Shown: piece by piece, positions 38,274 through 47,700 of the stretch
How the letters are laid out: every line of letters begins with the position of its first letter
Position numbering within the stretch: the stretch's first letter is position 1
Source: Bradyrhizobium stylosanthis
GTDB taxonomy: Bacteria > Pseudomonadota > Alphaproteobacteria > Rhizobiales > Xanthobacteraceae
Assembly (NCBI RefSeq): GCF_001641335.1
Contig: NZ_LVEM01000001.1
Location: 780,580-844,579, forward strand
Direction of reading: 5' to 3'
DNA: 64,000 bases
The notes under the pieces: generated by a model
Databases searched by the model: none
Told to the model about the DNA's origin: nothing
Seen by the model: only the letters and a program-made list of their open reading frames with translations
Position numbers and translations under genes: made by a program

Positions 38274-38948
38274 CTAGTCGAGGTCGGCCCTGATCTTCGC
38301 GAACACGCTGCGGAACATGTCGGTGGTCAGCACGCCGGTGTTCGTGTTGTAGCGCGAGCAATGATAGCTGTCGTACAGCTTGAAGGCGCCGGCCTGATGC
38401 ACCGCCCCGTGGCCGAAGGGGGCCTGCGAGGCCTTCAGCTTCAGCGGCTTGAGCACGCTATCGTGCGCAATCCGCCCCAGCGCCACGATCGCGCGCAGCT
38501 TCGGCATGGTCTCGAGATTCGCGACGAGGAACTGGCGGCAGGTGTTGATCTCGACCGGAAGCGGCTTGTTTTGCGGCGGAACGCAATGCACGGCATTGGC
38601 GATTCGGCAGTCCACGAGCTTCATCCCGTCATCGGGCCGCGCCTGATAGGTCCCCTTGGCGAAGCCGTATTCGAGCAGCGTCGCGTAGAGCAGGTCGCCG
38701 GCATAGTCGCCGGTGAAGGGGCGCCCGGTGCGGTTGGCGCCCTGCATCCCCGGCGCAAGGCCCACGATCAGCAGACGCGCCGTGATGTCGCCGAAGGGCG
38801 GGACGGGGGCATTGTGCCACAACGGCTCCCGCGCGCGGTTCGCCTCGCGAAAGGCGACCAGGCGCGGACAGAGCGGACAATCGCGGTCGGGGACGAGGGT
38901 GGGGGGCTGGCGGCTTGACCGGACCGCCTCACTCCTCGAAGTCGTCAT
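38274..38948 (-). CDS. Uracil-DNA glycosylase, family 5 (UDGb) with Fe-S cysteines
   Basis: The product is 224 residues from the ATG at 38948. Motif A, GLAPGMQGANRTGRPFTGD (63-81), identifies the UDGb family, which removes uracil and some deaminated purines. N-terminal CPLC (Cys24, Cys27) and later cysteines fit a 4Fe-4S cluster. Motif B reads SYHCSRYNTNTG, with Cys where Pro is usual. The start lies inside the end of the NYN-domain gene (20-base overlap), so the two are translationally linked. Confidence 0.92.
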   Translation of the reverse strand: MTTSRSEAVRSSRQPPTLVPDRDCPLCPRLVAFREANRAREPLWHNAPVPPFGDITARLLIVGLAPGMQGANRTGRPFTGDYAGDLLYATLLEYGFAKGTYQARPDDGMKLVDCRIANAVHCVPPQNKPLPVEINTCRQFLVANLETMPKLRAIVALGRIAHDSVLKPLKLKASQAPFGHGAVHQAGAFKLYDSYHCSRYNTNTGVLTTDMFRSVFAKIRADLD

Positions 38949-39576
38949 CGCCCCTCGGCGCCATGGTGGTCGCGCGCTGGAGGAACTGCGGGGCGTGATG
39001 GCGTCCCTCGCCACGCTCGCCGCGGTCGCGCGGGGCGGGACGTTCGGACGGGTCGCGGCCGAGCTTGGACTGCAGCTCGACGAGATCGGTGAAGACGTCG
39101 GCCTGGCGGCGCAGCTCGTCGGCGATCATCGGCGGCTGGCTGGCGATGGTGGAGACCACGGTCACCCGGACGCCGCGGCGCTGGACGGCCTCGACCAGGG
39201 AGCGGAAGTCGCCGTCACCCGAGAACAGCACCATCTGGTCGATGTGCTCGGCGAGCTCCATGGCGTCCACCGCGAGCTCGATGTCCATGTTGCCTTTGAC
39301 CTTGCGGCGGCCGGAGGCGTCGATGAATTCCTTGGTCGCCTTGGTGACGACGGTGTAGCCGTTGTAGTCGAGCCAGTCGATCAGCGGACGGATCGAGGAG
39401 TATTCCTGATCCTCGATGATGGCGGTGTAGTAGAACGCCCGGAGCAGCGTCCCGCGGCTCTGAAACTCCTTCAGCAAGCGCTTGTAGTCGATGTCGAAGC
39501 CCAGAGTTTTCGCCGTCGCGTAGAGATTGGCCCCGTCGATGAAGAGCGCGATCTTGTTGGTAGGAGAAGGTGACAT
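38929..39576 (-). CDS. NYN-domain (LabA/DUF88-like) PIN-fold protein
   Basis: The product is 215 residues. The PIN-like nuclease core has its acidic residues in IALFIDGANLYATAKTL, KGNMDIELAVDAME and VLFSGDGDFRSLVEAV. NYN proteins are putative RNases. The last ~50 residues are Arg/Pro/Gly-rich and probably disordered. It overlaps the downstream uracil-DNA glycosylase gene by 20 bases, and it is divergent from rpoZ. Confidence 0.92.
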   Translation of the reverse strand: MSPSPTNKIALFIDGANLYATAKTLGFDIDYKRLLKEFQSRGTLLRAFYYTAIIEDQEYSSIRPLIDWLDYNGYTVVTKATKEFIDASGRRKVKGNMDIELAVDAMELAEHIDQMVLFSGDGDFRSLVEAVQRRGVRVTVVSTIASQPPMIADELRRQADVFTDLVELQSKLGRDPSERPAPRDRGERGEGRHHAPQFLQRATTMAPRGDDDFEE

Positions 39577-39903
39577 TCAGTTTGCTCGCGTAGTGTGTCG
39601 TGATTGATCGTTTATTGTTGGCGCGGCGGCCCCCAGCCGCGCAGTCCCATAGCGCCTAAACCCGTCGAAACCGCAAATCCGGAGAAGTCGGGGCAATCAA
39701 GGTATAGTTATGGCGGACTCTCATACACCCGGCGCCGCCCTCGATGGCAGCCCGGGAAATCACCCATCCCAGCCCCAATGTGGGGGTATCAGAGCCATTT
39801 GGCGAGGCCAAATCACAAATTGGCCTTGCGAAATCGCCCTGTCCCCTATAACTACCCCCAATCATCCACATATTTCGTCCCACCCACAACGGAGCGACAG
39901 TCT
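39577..39903. other. 327-bp divergent intergenic region upstream of rpoZ
   Basis: No gene is supportable. It must hold promoters for the NYN gene (leftward) and rpoZ (rightward). A candidate -10, TATAAC at 39847-39852, with a CTTGCG-like -35 about 15 bases before it, lies 50 bases upstream of rpoZ; the spacing is short, so it is only a guess. Direct palindromic operators are not obvious. Confidence 0.4.
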
Positions 39904-40296
39904 ATGGCTCGCGTCACCGTAGAAGATTGTATCGACAAGGTCGACAACCGGTTTGACCTGGTCCTGCTGGCCGCCCACCGCGCCCGCATGATTTCGTCAG
40001 GTTCACAACTAACGGTTGACCGCGATAACGACAAGAACCCTGTTGTGTCTTTGCGCGAAATTGCCGACACGACCATCTCGCCGGAGGACCTCCGCGAGGA
40101 GCTGGTGCACTCGCTCCAGAAGTTCGTCGAGGTCGACGAGCCCGAGCCCGATACGGTGCCGCTGATCGGTTCCGCCGGCGCCAGCGTCGATGCGGACGAT
40201 ACCGAAGTTGCTGTCGAGCGCATGACCGAAGAGGAGCTCCTGAAGGGCCTGGAAGGCCTCGCTCCGCCGGAGGAGCAGCCCGAGGAAGACGAGTAA
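39904..40296 (+). CDS. rpoZ: RNA polymerase omega subunit
   Basis: The product is 130 residues from the ATG at 39904. The conserved core [29 protein letters not shown] and [16 protein letters not shown] is unmistakable. The C-terminal ~60 residues are acidic (ending EEQPEEDE), an alphaproteobacterial feature. Omega chaperones beta-prime and forms a ppGpp site; here it directly precedes the ppGpp synthetase gene, as is common. A strong terminator separates them. Confidence 0.97.
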   Translation: MARVTVEDCIDKVDNRFDLVLLAAHRARMISSGSQLTVDRDNDKNPVVSLREIADTTISPEDLREELVHSLQKFVEVDEPEPDTVPLIGSAGASVDADDTEVAVERMTEEELLKGLEGLAPPEEQPEEDE

Positions 40297-40335
40297 ATCG
40301 TCCCGTCGCAATCATCGACTTCTTGTGATCTTATC

Positions 40336-40369
40336 AAAGGCCCGAACCGTTGTTCGGGCCTTTGCTTTT
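40336..40369 (+). terminator. Strong intrinsic terminator after rpoZ
   Basis: AAAGGCCCGAAC (40336-40347) and GTTCGGGCCTTT (40352-40363) form a perfect 12-bp stem with a CGTT loop, followed by GCTTTTG. It implies that rsh has its own promoter in the 40370-40505 interval. Confidence 0.93.
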
Positions 40370-40505
40370 GTTGGCGTTTTCGTGGTTACCATAGTGTTGT
40401 CGATGGGCGCTGCGAACCTGTCACCGAATTGAACTGACGCACGCGCGATCGGGGCTAAGATGTATACAACGGGCCGCCTCGTGGTCCGTTTGAAGGCAGG
40501 ACGGA

Positions 40506-42791
40506 ATGGTATATCGGCGCCGGAGATCCACGCAGATGCAGGCCGCAACCGAATCGGTTGCCGTGGTCCCGACTGCGCAGGTCGCGCGCCCCGCAAAGCC
40601 GCGCGCGCGCATGATGCGTCAATATGACCTCGTCGAGCGCGTCAGGTCCTACAATCCCAACACCAACGAAGACCTGCTGAACCGCGCCTATGTCTACGCC
40701 ATGAAGGCGCACGGCTCGCAGACGCGTGCCTCGGGCGATCCGTATTTTTCGCACCCGCTCGAAGTGGCGGCGATTCTCACCGACCTGAAGCTCGACGACG
40801 CCACCATCGTGGCCGCGCTGCTGCACGACACGATCGAGGACACCGAGGCGACGCGGGCCGAGATCGACCAGATCTTCGGACCCGAGATCGGAGCGCTGGT
40901 CGAGGGCCTGACCAAGCTGAAGCGGCTGGAGCTGGTGTCGCGCGAGGCCAAGCAGGCCGAGAACCTGCGCAAATTGTTGCTGGCGATTGCCGACGATGTC
41001 CGCGTGCTGCTGGTCAAGCTCGCCGACCGCCTGCACAACATGCGCACGCTGGAATTCGTGCCGACGGAATCACGCAGGCGCATCGCCGAGGAGACGCTCG
41101 ACATCTACGCGCCGCTGGCCGGGCGCATGGGCATGCAGGAAATGCGCGAGGAGCTGGAGGATCTGTCCTTCCGCACCCTCGATCCCGAGGCCTATTCGGT
41201 GGTGATGCAGCGGCTCGATGCGCTCGCCGAGCGCAACCGCAACCTGATCGGCGAGATCGAGGACCAGCTCTCCAACAATCTGCGTCACCGGGGTCTGGGC
41301 GCGCGGGTCTATGGCCGCCGCAAGAAGCCGTTCTCGATCTGGACCAAGATGGAGCGCAAGTCGGTCGGCTTCGAGCAATTGTCGGACATTTTCGGCTTTC
41401 GCCTCGTCGTCAACGACATCGAGGCCTGCTATCGCGCGCTCGGCATCGTCCACACCACCTGGCCTGTCGTGCCCGGCCGCTTCAAGGACTACATCTCGAC
41501 GCCGAAGCAGAACGACTACCGCTCGATCCACACCACGGTGATCGGCCCGGGCAACCAGCGCGTCGAGCTGCAGATCCGCACCGAAGCGATGGACCAGATC
41601 GCCGAGCGCGGCATTGCCGCGCACGTCTTCTACAAGGAGGGTGTGGGCTCCCCGACCGAATTCCTCAAGCGCGAATCCAACGCGTTCGCCTGGCTGCGCC
41701 ACACCGTCGGCATCCTCTCCGAGAGCGCCAATCCCGAGGAGTTCCTCGAGCACACCAAGCTCGAGCTGTTCCACGACCAGGTGTTCTGCTTCACGCCGAA
41801 GGGCAAGCTCATCGCGCTGCCGCGCCATGCCAATGTGATCGACTTCGCCTATGCCGTGCATACCGACGTCGGCAACAGCGCCGTCGGCTGCAAGATCAAC
41901 GGCAAGTTCTCGCCGCTGTCCTCGGAGCTGCAGAACGGCGACGAGGTCGAGGTGCTGACGTCGGAGGCGCAATCGGCGCCGCCGTCGGCCTGGGAAACGC
42001 TGGCGGTGACCGGCAAGGCGCGCGCCGCGATCCGCCGCGCCACGCGCACCGCCGTGCGCGACCAGTATGTCGGCCTCGGCCGGCGCATCGTCGAACGCCT
42101 GTTCGAGCGCGCCAAGATCGAATACGCCGACGACAAGCTCAAGGGCGCGCTGCCGCGGCTGGCCCGCACCTCGATCGAGGACGTCATGGCGGCCGTGGGG
42201 CGCGGCGAGATCAAGGCCTCCCACGTCGCGCGCGCGATGTATCCGGATTACAAGGAGGAGCGGGTCGCCCGTTACGGCATCAAGAAGGGCCTCGCCGCCA
42301 AGATCAAGGAGAAGTCGTCCGAGCCGCCGCGCAGCCCGGTCGCGATCCCGATCCGCGGTATCAATTCCGACCTGCCGGTGAAGTTCGCGCCGAACGGCGG
42401 CGCGGTGCCCGGCGACCGCATCGTCGGCATCGTCACGCCGGGCGAGGGCATCACCATCTACCCGATCCAGGCGCCCGCCCTGAAGGATTTCGAGGAGGAG
42501 CCGGAGCGCTGGCTGGACGTGCGCTGGGACATCGAGGACACCGCGCCGCAGCGTTTCCCGGCCCGCATCAGGGTCGAGAACGTCAACGAGCCCGGCGCGC
42601 TGGCGCAGATCGCGACCGTGATCGCCGAGCACGACGGCAACATCGACAACATCAGCATGCAGCGCCGCTCGCCCGATTTCACGGAGACGACGATCGATCT
42701 CGAAGTCTACGATCTGAAGCACCTGAGCGCGATCCTCGCCCAGTTGCGCGCGAAGGCGGTCGTTGCCCGCGTCGAACGTGTTAATGGATAG
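40506..42791 (+). CDS. rsh: Bifunctional (p)ppGpp synthetase/hydrolase (Rel/Spo homologue)
   Basis: The product is 761 residues; ATGs at 40536 and 40608 are alternatives that would trim a poorly conserved leader. The HD hydrolase domain (YFSHPLEVAAIL, LLHDTIEDT, LADRLHNMRTL) and synthetase domain (RRKKPFSIWTKM, YISTPKQNDYRSIHTTV, ELQIRT) are both intact, so the enzyme should make and degrade the alarmone. A TGS domain (ANVIDFAYAVHTDVGNSAVG) and a C-terminal ACT domain (VNEPGALAQIATVIAEHDGN) follow. It is the sole long Rel/Spo type expected in this group. Confidence 0.97.
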   Translation: MVYRRRRSTQMQAATESVAVVPTAQVARPAKPRARMMRQYDLVERVRSYNPNTNEDLLNRAYVYAMKAHGSQTRASGDPYFSHPLEVAAILTDLKLDDATIVAALLHDTIEDTEATRAEIDQIFGPEIGALVEGLTKLKRLELVSREAKQAENLRKLLLAIADDVRVLLVKLADRLHNMRTLEFVPTESRRRIAEETLDIYAPLAGRMGMQEMREELEDLSFRTLDPEAYSVVMQRLDALAERNRNLIGEIEDQLSNNLRHRGLGARVYGRRKKPFSIWTKMERKSVGFEQLSDIFGFRLVVNDIEACYRALGIVHTTWPVVPGRFKDYISTPKQNDYRSIHTTVIGPGNQRVELQIRTEAMDQIAERGIAAHVFYKEGVGSPTEFLKRESNAFAWLRHTVGILSESANPEEFLEHTKLELFHDQVFCFTPKGKLIALPRHANVIDFAYAVHTDVGNSAVGCKINGKFSPLSSELQNGDEVEVLTSEAQSAPPSAWETLAVTGKARAAIRRATRTAVRDQYVGLGRRIVERLFERAKIEYADDKLKGALPRLARTSIEDVMAAVGRGEIKASHVARAMYPDYKEERVARYGIKKGLAAKIKEKSSEPPRSPVAIPIRGINSDLPVKFAPNGGAVPGDRIVGIVTPGEGITIYPIQAPALKDFEEEPERWLDVRWDIEDTAPQRFPARIRVENVNEPGALAQIATVIAEHDGNIDNISMQRRSPDFTETTIDLEVYDLKHLSAILAQLRAKAVVARVERVNG

Positions 42792-42836
42792 GCGCTGATT
42801 GCACGCGTCCGTCCCTCCGATTTCGTGAGTCCTGAA

Positions 42837-43589
42837 ATGCCCGCATCTCCGCTCCGCCTCGGCGTCAATATCGATCACGTCGCAACCGTGCGTAACGCGC
42901 GCGGCGGCCGCCATCCCGATCCGGTGCGCGCCGCGCTGCTGGCCATCGAGGCCGGCGCCGACGGCATCACCGCTCACTTGCGCGAGGACCGCCGGCATAT
43001 CCGCGACGAAGACATGGCGCGGCTGAAGGCGGAAATCTCCAAGCCGCTGAATTTCGAGATGGCGGCGACCGACGACATGATGCGAATCTCGCTCGCCACC
43101 AGGCCGCACGCGGTCTGCCTGGTGCCGGAGCGCCGCCAGGAGGTGACGACCGAAGGCGGCCTCGACGTGGTCGGCCAGCACAACGCGCTCGCGCCCTACA
43201 TCGCGCGGCTGAGCGAGGCCGGCATCCGCGTCTCGCTGTTCATCGCCGCCGACCCCGCGCAGATCGAGATGGCGGCCCGGCTGCGCGCGCCCGTGATCGA
43301 GATCCACACCGGCGCCTGGTGCGACGCCGTCACCGACGGCCATACCGAAAAGGCCGAGTCCGAATGGGCGCGGATCGTTGCGGGCGTGAAACTAGCCAAG
43401 AACGCCGGGCTCGAGGTCCACGCCGGCCACGGGCTCGACTACGCCACCGCGGAGAAGATCGCCGGCCTGCCGGAGATCATGGAGCTCAACATCGGCTACT
43501 ACATGATCGGTGAGGCACTGTTCGTGGGTCTTGCCGAGACGGTGCGCAAGATGCGCGCGGCGATGGACCGTGGCCGGAGCCGGGCATGA
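42837..43589 (+). CDS. pdxJ: Pyridoxine 5'-phosphate synthase
   Basis: The product is 250 residues from the ATG at 42837; a GTG at 42825 is possible. PdxJ joins deoxyxylulose 5-phosphate and 3-amino-2-oxopropyl phosphate in the last step of vitamin B6 synthesis. Motifs [46 protein letters not shown] and AGHGLDY are present. Its stop overlaps acpS (ATGA), a coupling seen in many proteobacteria. Confidence 0.97.
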   Translation: MPASPLRLGVNIDHVATVRNARGGRHPDPVRAALLAIEAGADGITAHLREDRRHIRDEDMARLKAEISKPLNFEMAATDDMMRISLATRPHAVCLVPERRQEVTTEGGLDVVGQHNALAPYIARLSEAGIRVSLFIAADPAQIEMAARLRAPVIEIHTGAWCDAVTDGHTEKAESEWARIVAGVKLAKNAGLEVHAGHGLDYATAEKIAGLPEIMELNIGYYMIGEALFVGLAETVRKMRAAMDRGRSRA

Positions 43590-44005
43590 TCATCGGCATC
43601 GGCTCCGACCTGATCGACATTACCCGCGTGGCCAAGGTGATCGAGCGCCATGGCGAGCGTTTCCTCGACCGCATCTTCACTGCGGCCGAGCGGGCCAAGG
43701 CGGAGCGCCGCGCCAAGAACGAGAAGATGGTGGTGGCGACCTATGCCAAGCGCTTTGCCGCCAAGGAGGCCTGTTCCAAGGCCCTCGGCACCGGCATCCG
43801 TCTCGGCGTCTGGTGGCGCGACATGGGGGTGGTCAACCTGCCGGGGGGGCGGCCGACCATGCAGCTGACCGGCGGGGCGCTGGCCCGGCTCCAGACCCTG
43901 ACCCCGGCGGGATTCGAGGCCCGGATCGACCTGTCGATCACCGATGACTGGCCGCTGGCCCAGGCCTTCGTCATCATTTCCGCCGTTCCGCTGCCGAAGT
44001 CCTGA
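43586..44005 (+). CDS. acpS: Holo-[acyl-carrier-protein] synthase
   Basis: The product is 139 residues. It transfers 4'-phosphopantetheine from CoA to acyl carrier protein. The metal and catalytic motif [12 protein letters not shown] at the N-terminus and the [16 protein letters not shown] helix are canonical. It overlaps pdxJ by four bases. Confidence 0.96.
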   Translation: MIIGIGSDLIDITRVAKVIERHGERFLDRIFTAAERAKAERRAKNEKMVVATYAKRFAAKEACSKALGTGIRLGVWWRDMGVVNLPGGRPTMQLTGGALARLQTLTPAGFEARIDLSITDDWPLAQAFVIISAVPLPKS

Positions 44006-44253
44006 CCGTTCGGCGGGCGTTTTATAAATCTCTTTAAAAATCAATGTCTTGGGCAGTTTTGATGCGATCCTTGATTGCGTGGCCCCCGACAACCGTCTAA
44101 AAGTCCGCCGACGCAAATCAGGCTGGGCGAATTCGGCTTTACGCCGGAATTGGCCCTCATTATCAGAATCAGGACAATCTCCTTGCGCCGCGAGCGATGG
44201 GCTGTTCGCGGGAGGAGGGCGCTCTGTGACCGCCGGCCGGAATTGAGAGAGCA

Positions 44254-45018
44254 ATGAGCGTGACTTCGGGAACGAAAACTGAAAGCGGCGTCGGCGAAAC
44301 GATCCGGGTCGTCATCCACGCCCTCCTGATCGCGCTGGTGATCCGCACGTTCCTGTTCCAGCCATTCAACATCCCGTCCGGCTCGATGAAGGCGACGCTG
44401 CTGGTCGGCGACTATCTGTTCGTCTCGAAATATTCCTACGGCTATAGCCACTATTCGATCCCGTTCTCGCCGCCGCTGTTCTCGGGGCGGATCTGGGGCT
44501 CGGACCCGAACCGCGGCGACATCGTCGTATTCCGCCTGCCCAAGGACGATTCCACCGACTACATCAAGCGCGTGATCGGCCTTCCCGGCGACCGCATCCA
44601 GATGCGGGACGGGCTGCTCTACATCAACGACACGCCGGTCGAGCGGCAGCGCATGAGCGAGTATGTCGGCGAGGATCCCTGCGGCGCCGAAAGCGGTGCG
44701 ATCTCCCGGGTGAAACGCTGGAAGGAGACGCTGCCGAACGGCGTGTCCTACGAGACGCTGGACTGCGCCGACAACGGCTACATGGACAACACCAACGTCT
44801 ACACCGTGCCGGCCGGCCATTTCTTCATGATGGGCGACAATCGCGACAACTCCACCGACAGCCGCTTCCTCGGCCAGGTCGGCTATGTGCCGCAGGAGAA
44901 CCTGATCGGCCGCGCCCAGATGATCTTCTTCTCGATCGCCGAAGGCGAGCATGCCTGGATGTTCTGGCGCTGGCCGTGGGCCGTGCGCTGGAATCGCTTC
45001 TTCAAAATCGTCCGATGA
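44254..45018 (+). CDS. lepB: Signal peptidase I
   Basis: The product is 254 residues. One N-terminal membrane segment (IHALLIALVIRTFLF) leads to the catalytic Ser44 in NIPSGSMKATLL. The general-base Lys105 lies in DYIKRVIGLPGD, and MMGDNRDNSTDSR is the third conserved box. The enzyme removes signal peptides at the outer face of the inner membrane. The AT-rich 248-bp gap before it (TTATAAATCTCTTTAAAAATCA) probably contains the promoter for lepB-rnc-era. Confidence 0.97.
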   Translation: MSVTSGTKTESGVGETIRVVIHALLIALVIRTFLFQPFNIPSGSMKATLLVGDYLFVSKYSYGYSHYSIPFSPPLFSGRIWGSDPNRGDIVVFRLPKDDSTDYIKRVIGLPGDRIQMRDGLLYINDTPVERQRMSEYVGEDPCGAESGAISRVKRWKETLPNGVSYETLDCADNGYMDNTNVYTVPAGHFFMMGDNRDNSTDSRFLGQVGYVPQENLIGRAQMIFFSIAEGEHAWMFWRWPWAVRWNRFFKIVR

Positions 45019-45896
45019 AAGACGAAGCCAAGGACATCACGACCCAACCGATCGACGCGCAAGCCGTCTCTGACGGCGAAGCTGCCGCCAACACGCTTGC
45101 GACCAAGGTTTCTGAAGGCAAGGCTTCGGAGGGCAAGACGGCTGAAGCCAAAACGCCCGCGAAGAAGAAGCGGGCACGCAGCAGCAAGGCCAAGAGCTCG
45201 GACGCGAACGCGGCGCTCGAGGCGCGCATCGGGCACGCCTTCACTGATCCGAACCTGCTGATGCAGGCGATCACGCACGTCTCGGCGTTGAAGTCCGGGC
45301 GCAAGCGCGGCGACAGCTATCAGCGACTGGAATTCCTCGGCGACCACGTGCTCGGTCTCGTCGTCTCCGACATGCTCTACCATGCCTTCCCGAACGCCGA
45401 CGAAGGCGAGCTGTCCAAGCGTCTCGCCGAGCTCGTGCGCAAGGAGAGCTGCGCGGACGTGGCCAAGTCGCTCGGCCTGCTCGACGACATCAAGCTCGGC
45501 TCGGTCGGCTCCAGCGCCGATGCCCGCCTGCGCAAATCCATCCTCGGCGACATCTGCGAGGCCGTGATCGGCGCCATCTTCCTCGATGGCGGCCATGCCG
45601 CGGCATCCGAGTTCGTCAAGCGCAACTGGACCGAGCGCATGCACAAGCCGCGGCGTCCGTTGCGCGATCCCAAGACCGTGCTGCAGGAATGGGCGCAGGG
45701 GAAGGGGCTGCCGACCCCGGTCTACCGCGAGGTCGAGCGCACCGGCCCGCATCACGATCCGCAATTCCGCGTCGCCGTCGACCTGCCGGGACTGGCGCCG
45801 GCCGAAGGCATCGGCGGCAGCAAACGCGCAGCAGAGAAAGTAGCAGCTTCGGTGATGATCGAACGTGAAGGTGTTGGCGGCAGCAATGACGGCTGA
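45015..45896 (+). CDS. rnc: Ribonuclease III
   Basis: The product is 293 residues from the ATG at 45015, coupled to lepB by an ATGA overlap. The first ~65 residues are a Lys/Ala/Glu-rich extension absent from E. coli RNase III (226 residues). The catalytic domain has QRLEFLGDHVLGLVVSD (usual text ERLEFLGDRVLGL) and the second acidic cluster GDICEAVIGAIFLDGG. A C-terminal double-stranded-RNA-binding domain (TVLQEWAQGKGLPTPVYREV) follows. Its end overlaps era by 11 bases. Confidence 0.96.
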   Translation: MKDEAKDITTQPIDAQAVSDGEAAANTLATKVSEGKASEGKTAEAKTPAKKKRARSSKAKSSDANAALEARIGHAFTDPNLLMQAITHVSALKSGRKRGDSYQRLEFLGDHVLGLVVSDMLYHAFPNADEGELSKRLAELVRKESCADVAKSLGLLDDIKLGSVGSSADARLRKSILGDICEAVIGAIFLDGGHAAASEFVKRNWTERMHKPRRPLRDPKTVLQEWAQGKGLPTPVYREVERTGPHHDPQFRVAVDLPGLAPAEGIGGSKRAAEKVAASVMIEREGVGGSNDG

Positions 45897-46812
45897 AGCG
45901 AGCGGCGAAGCGCCCACCGCGACGCGCTGCGGTTTCGTCGCGCTGATCGGCGCGCCCAATGTCGGCAAGTCCACGCTGGTCAATGCGCTGGTCGGGGCCA
46001 AGGTCACGATCGTCTCGCGCAAGGTGCAGACCACGCGCGCGCTGATCCGCGGCATCGTCATCGAGAACAACGCGCAGATCATCCTGGTCGACACGCCCGG
46101 CATCTTCTTGCCCAAGCGCCGGCTCGACCGCGCCATGGTCTCGACCGCCTGGAGCGGGGCGCATGACGCCGACCTCGTCTGCGTGCTGCTCGATGCCAAG
46201 ACCGGGATCGACGAGGAGGCCGAGGCGATCCTCGCCAAGGCAGCCAGCGTCAATCACGAGAAGATCCTGGTCATCAACAAGGTCGACCTTGTCCAACGCG
46301 AGAAGCTGCTGGCGCTGGCGCAAGCCGCCAACGAGCGCATGAAGTTCGCGAAGACCTTCATGATCGCGGCGATCTCGGGCGACGGCGTCGACGATATCCG
46401 CACGACGCTGGCCGAGATGGTGCCGCCGGGCCCGTATCTCTATCCCGAAGACCAGATGTCGGACGCGCCGATGCGGCAGCTCGCCGCCGAAATCACGCGC
46501 GAGAAGATCTATCAGAAGCTGCACCAGGAATTGCCCTACCAGTCCACGGTCGAGACCGACAAATGGGAGGAGCGCAAGGACAAGTCGGTGCGGATCGAGC
46601 AGACGATCTTCGTCGAGCGCGAAAGCCAGCGCAAGATCGTGCTCGGCAAGGGCGGCGCCACGATCAAATCGATCGGCGCGGACTCGCGCAAGGAGCTGAT
46701 GCAGATCCTGGACGTGCCGGTGCATCTGTTCCTGTTCGTCAAGGTGCGCGAGAACTGGGGTGACGATCCCGATCGCTATCGCGAGATGGGCCTGGACTTC
46801 CCCAAAGAATAA
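45886..46812 (+). CDS. era: GTPase Era (16S rRNA/30S assembly)
   Basis: The product is 308 residues from the ATG at 45886. GTPase motifs are in order: GAPNVGKST (22-30), VDTPGIF and INKVDL. The C-terminal KH domain has VEREPQ-like FVERESQRKIVLGKGGATIKSI. Era binds the 3' end of 16S rRNA and assists maturation. It completes the lepB-rnc-era unit. Confidence 0.97.
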   Translation: MTAEASGEAPTATRCGFVALIGAPNVGKSTLVNALVGAKVTIVSRKVQTTRALIRGIVIENNAQIILVDTPGIFLPKRRLDRAMVSTAWSGAHDADLVCVLLDAKTGIDEEAEAILAKAASVNHEKILVINKVDLVQREKLLALAQAANERMKFAKTFMIAAISGDGVDDIRTTLAEMVPPGPYLYPEDQMSDAPMRQLAAEITREKIYQKLHQELPYQSTVETDKWEERKDKSVRIEQTIFVERESQRKIVLGKGGATIKSIGADSRKELMQILDVPVHLFLFVKVRENWGDDPDRYREMGLDFPKE

Positions 46813-46833
46813 CGAAGAAAAGATCGATCACCG

Positions 46834-47214
46834 ATGAGCCTGCCCGCCAACGTCCAGCGCTTCGAAGCGTTGCTCTATGCATCGTTGATGCTGGATGCCG
46901 TGTCGGTCGCGGTGCAGGACCGCACGCCCAATGCCGAGATGACCGAGCAGATGATCATGACGGCGACGCTTCTCGCCGGCGGCATGATCCTGCTGCTGGT
47001 CTATTTCGTCTGGCTGGCCGCGCATTGGCGCAAGAACTGGCCGCGCTGGGTGCTGGCGGCGGCGCTGGTGCTGTCAGTGATCTCGCTCGGCCAGATCATC
47101 GGCGAGAAGGGCATGGAGCTCGACAGCGCCATCGAGATCGTCTCCTGCGTGCTGACGACGATGGGCCTGTATTTCTCCTTCAGCGGCGACGCCCAGGGCT
47201 GGTTCAACGCGTAG
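46834..47214 (+). CDS. Hypothetical inner-membrane protein (126 aa)
   Basis: The 126 residues follow era by 21 bases. Three hydrophobic segments are visible (MIMTATLLAGGMILLLVYFV, WVLAAALVLSVISLGQII and LTTMGLYFSF). The N-terminal LPANVQRFEALLYASLMLDAV is typical of a small rhizobial membrane-protein family of unknown function. It may be co-transcribed with era. Confidence 0.75.
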   Translation: MSLPANVQRFEALLYASLMLDAVSVAVQDRTPNAEMTEQMIMTATLLAGGMILLLVYFVWLAAHWRKNWPRWVLAAALVLSVISLGQIIGEKGMELDSAIEIVSCVLTTMGLYFSFSGDAQGWFNA

Positions 47215-47229
47215 CGTCTCGCGCGGTGC

Positions 47230-47325
47230 CGTAGGGTGGGCAAAGGCGCGCCCTTGCGCGCCGTGCCCACCATAATCGCGTCGTAGTCAAAATTCGTGGG
47301 CACGCTTCGGTTTGCCCACCCTACG
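47230..47325. repeat. CGTAGGGTGGGCA-type palindromic intergenic repeat
   Basis: CGTAGGGTGGGCAAA (47230-47244) and TTTGCCCACCCTACG (47311-47325) are perfect 15-base inverted copies. Between them GGCGCGCCCTTGCGCGCC and GTGCCCAC/GTGGGCAC add further hairpins. This is another dispersed intergenic element of Bradyrhizobium-type genomes. It separates two converging membrane-protein genes. Confidence 0.85.
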
Positions 47326-47336
47326 ATTTTTGCGAC

Positions 47337-47642
47337 CTACGATCGGTACGCGTGGACGATAATCGCCGCGCTCACGATGACGGCCCAGATCACGAAGCCC
47401 ACGATCACCCCGAGCGCCGGTGACAGGATCACCCGGCCCTCGCCCTTCCGCGTGATCTGCAAGAGGCCTGTCCAGCCGATCCGTCTCAAGGTTTCCGGGA
47501 ATTCGACGGTGATCCTGCCGAACGTGGCGACAAATAGCAGCGCGAGTGCAGTGAAATAGAGAACGGTCGGCAGTGCCGCCCAGACGACCCAGAACACCAG
47601 TTCGAGAACGACCGCGATCAGGTCGAAAATGATGCTGGCCAT
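47337..47642 (-). CDS. Hypothetical inner-membrane protein (101 aa)
   Basis: The 101 residues have hydrophobic segments at both ends (IIFDLIAVVLELVFWVVWAA, TVLYFTALALLFVATF and ALGVIVGFVIWAVIVSAAII) around a short basic loop. No characterised family is recognised. It starts 58 bases from the divergent recO start. Confidence 0.65.
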   Translation of the reverse strand: MASIIFDLIAVVLELVFWVVWAALPTVLYFTALALLFVATFGRITVEFPETLRRIGWTGLLQITRKGEGRVILSPALGVIVGFVIWAVIVSAAIIVHAYRS

Positions 47643-47700
47643 CGTGATCCCGGGCGTGTCCGAACTTCTGCATCAAGGCATATCGCGTTATACTTAACAT

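Noticed and set aside
39603-39616. Possible FixK/FNR box (TTGATCGTTTATTG) upstream of rpoZ
   Set aside because: Only the left half matches; the right half lacks TCAA.
41070-43343. A 757-codon minus-strand frame
   Set aside because: It is antisense to rsh and pdxJ; codon-position bias belongs to the plus strand.
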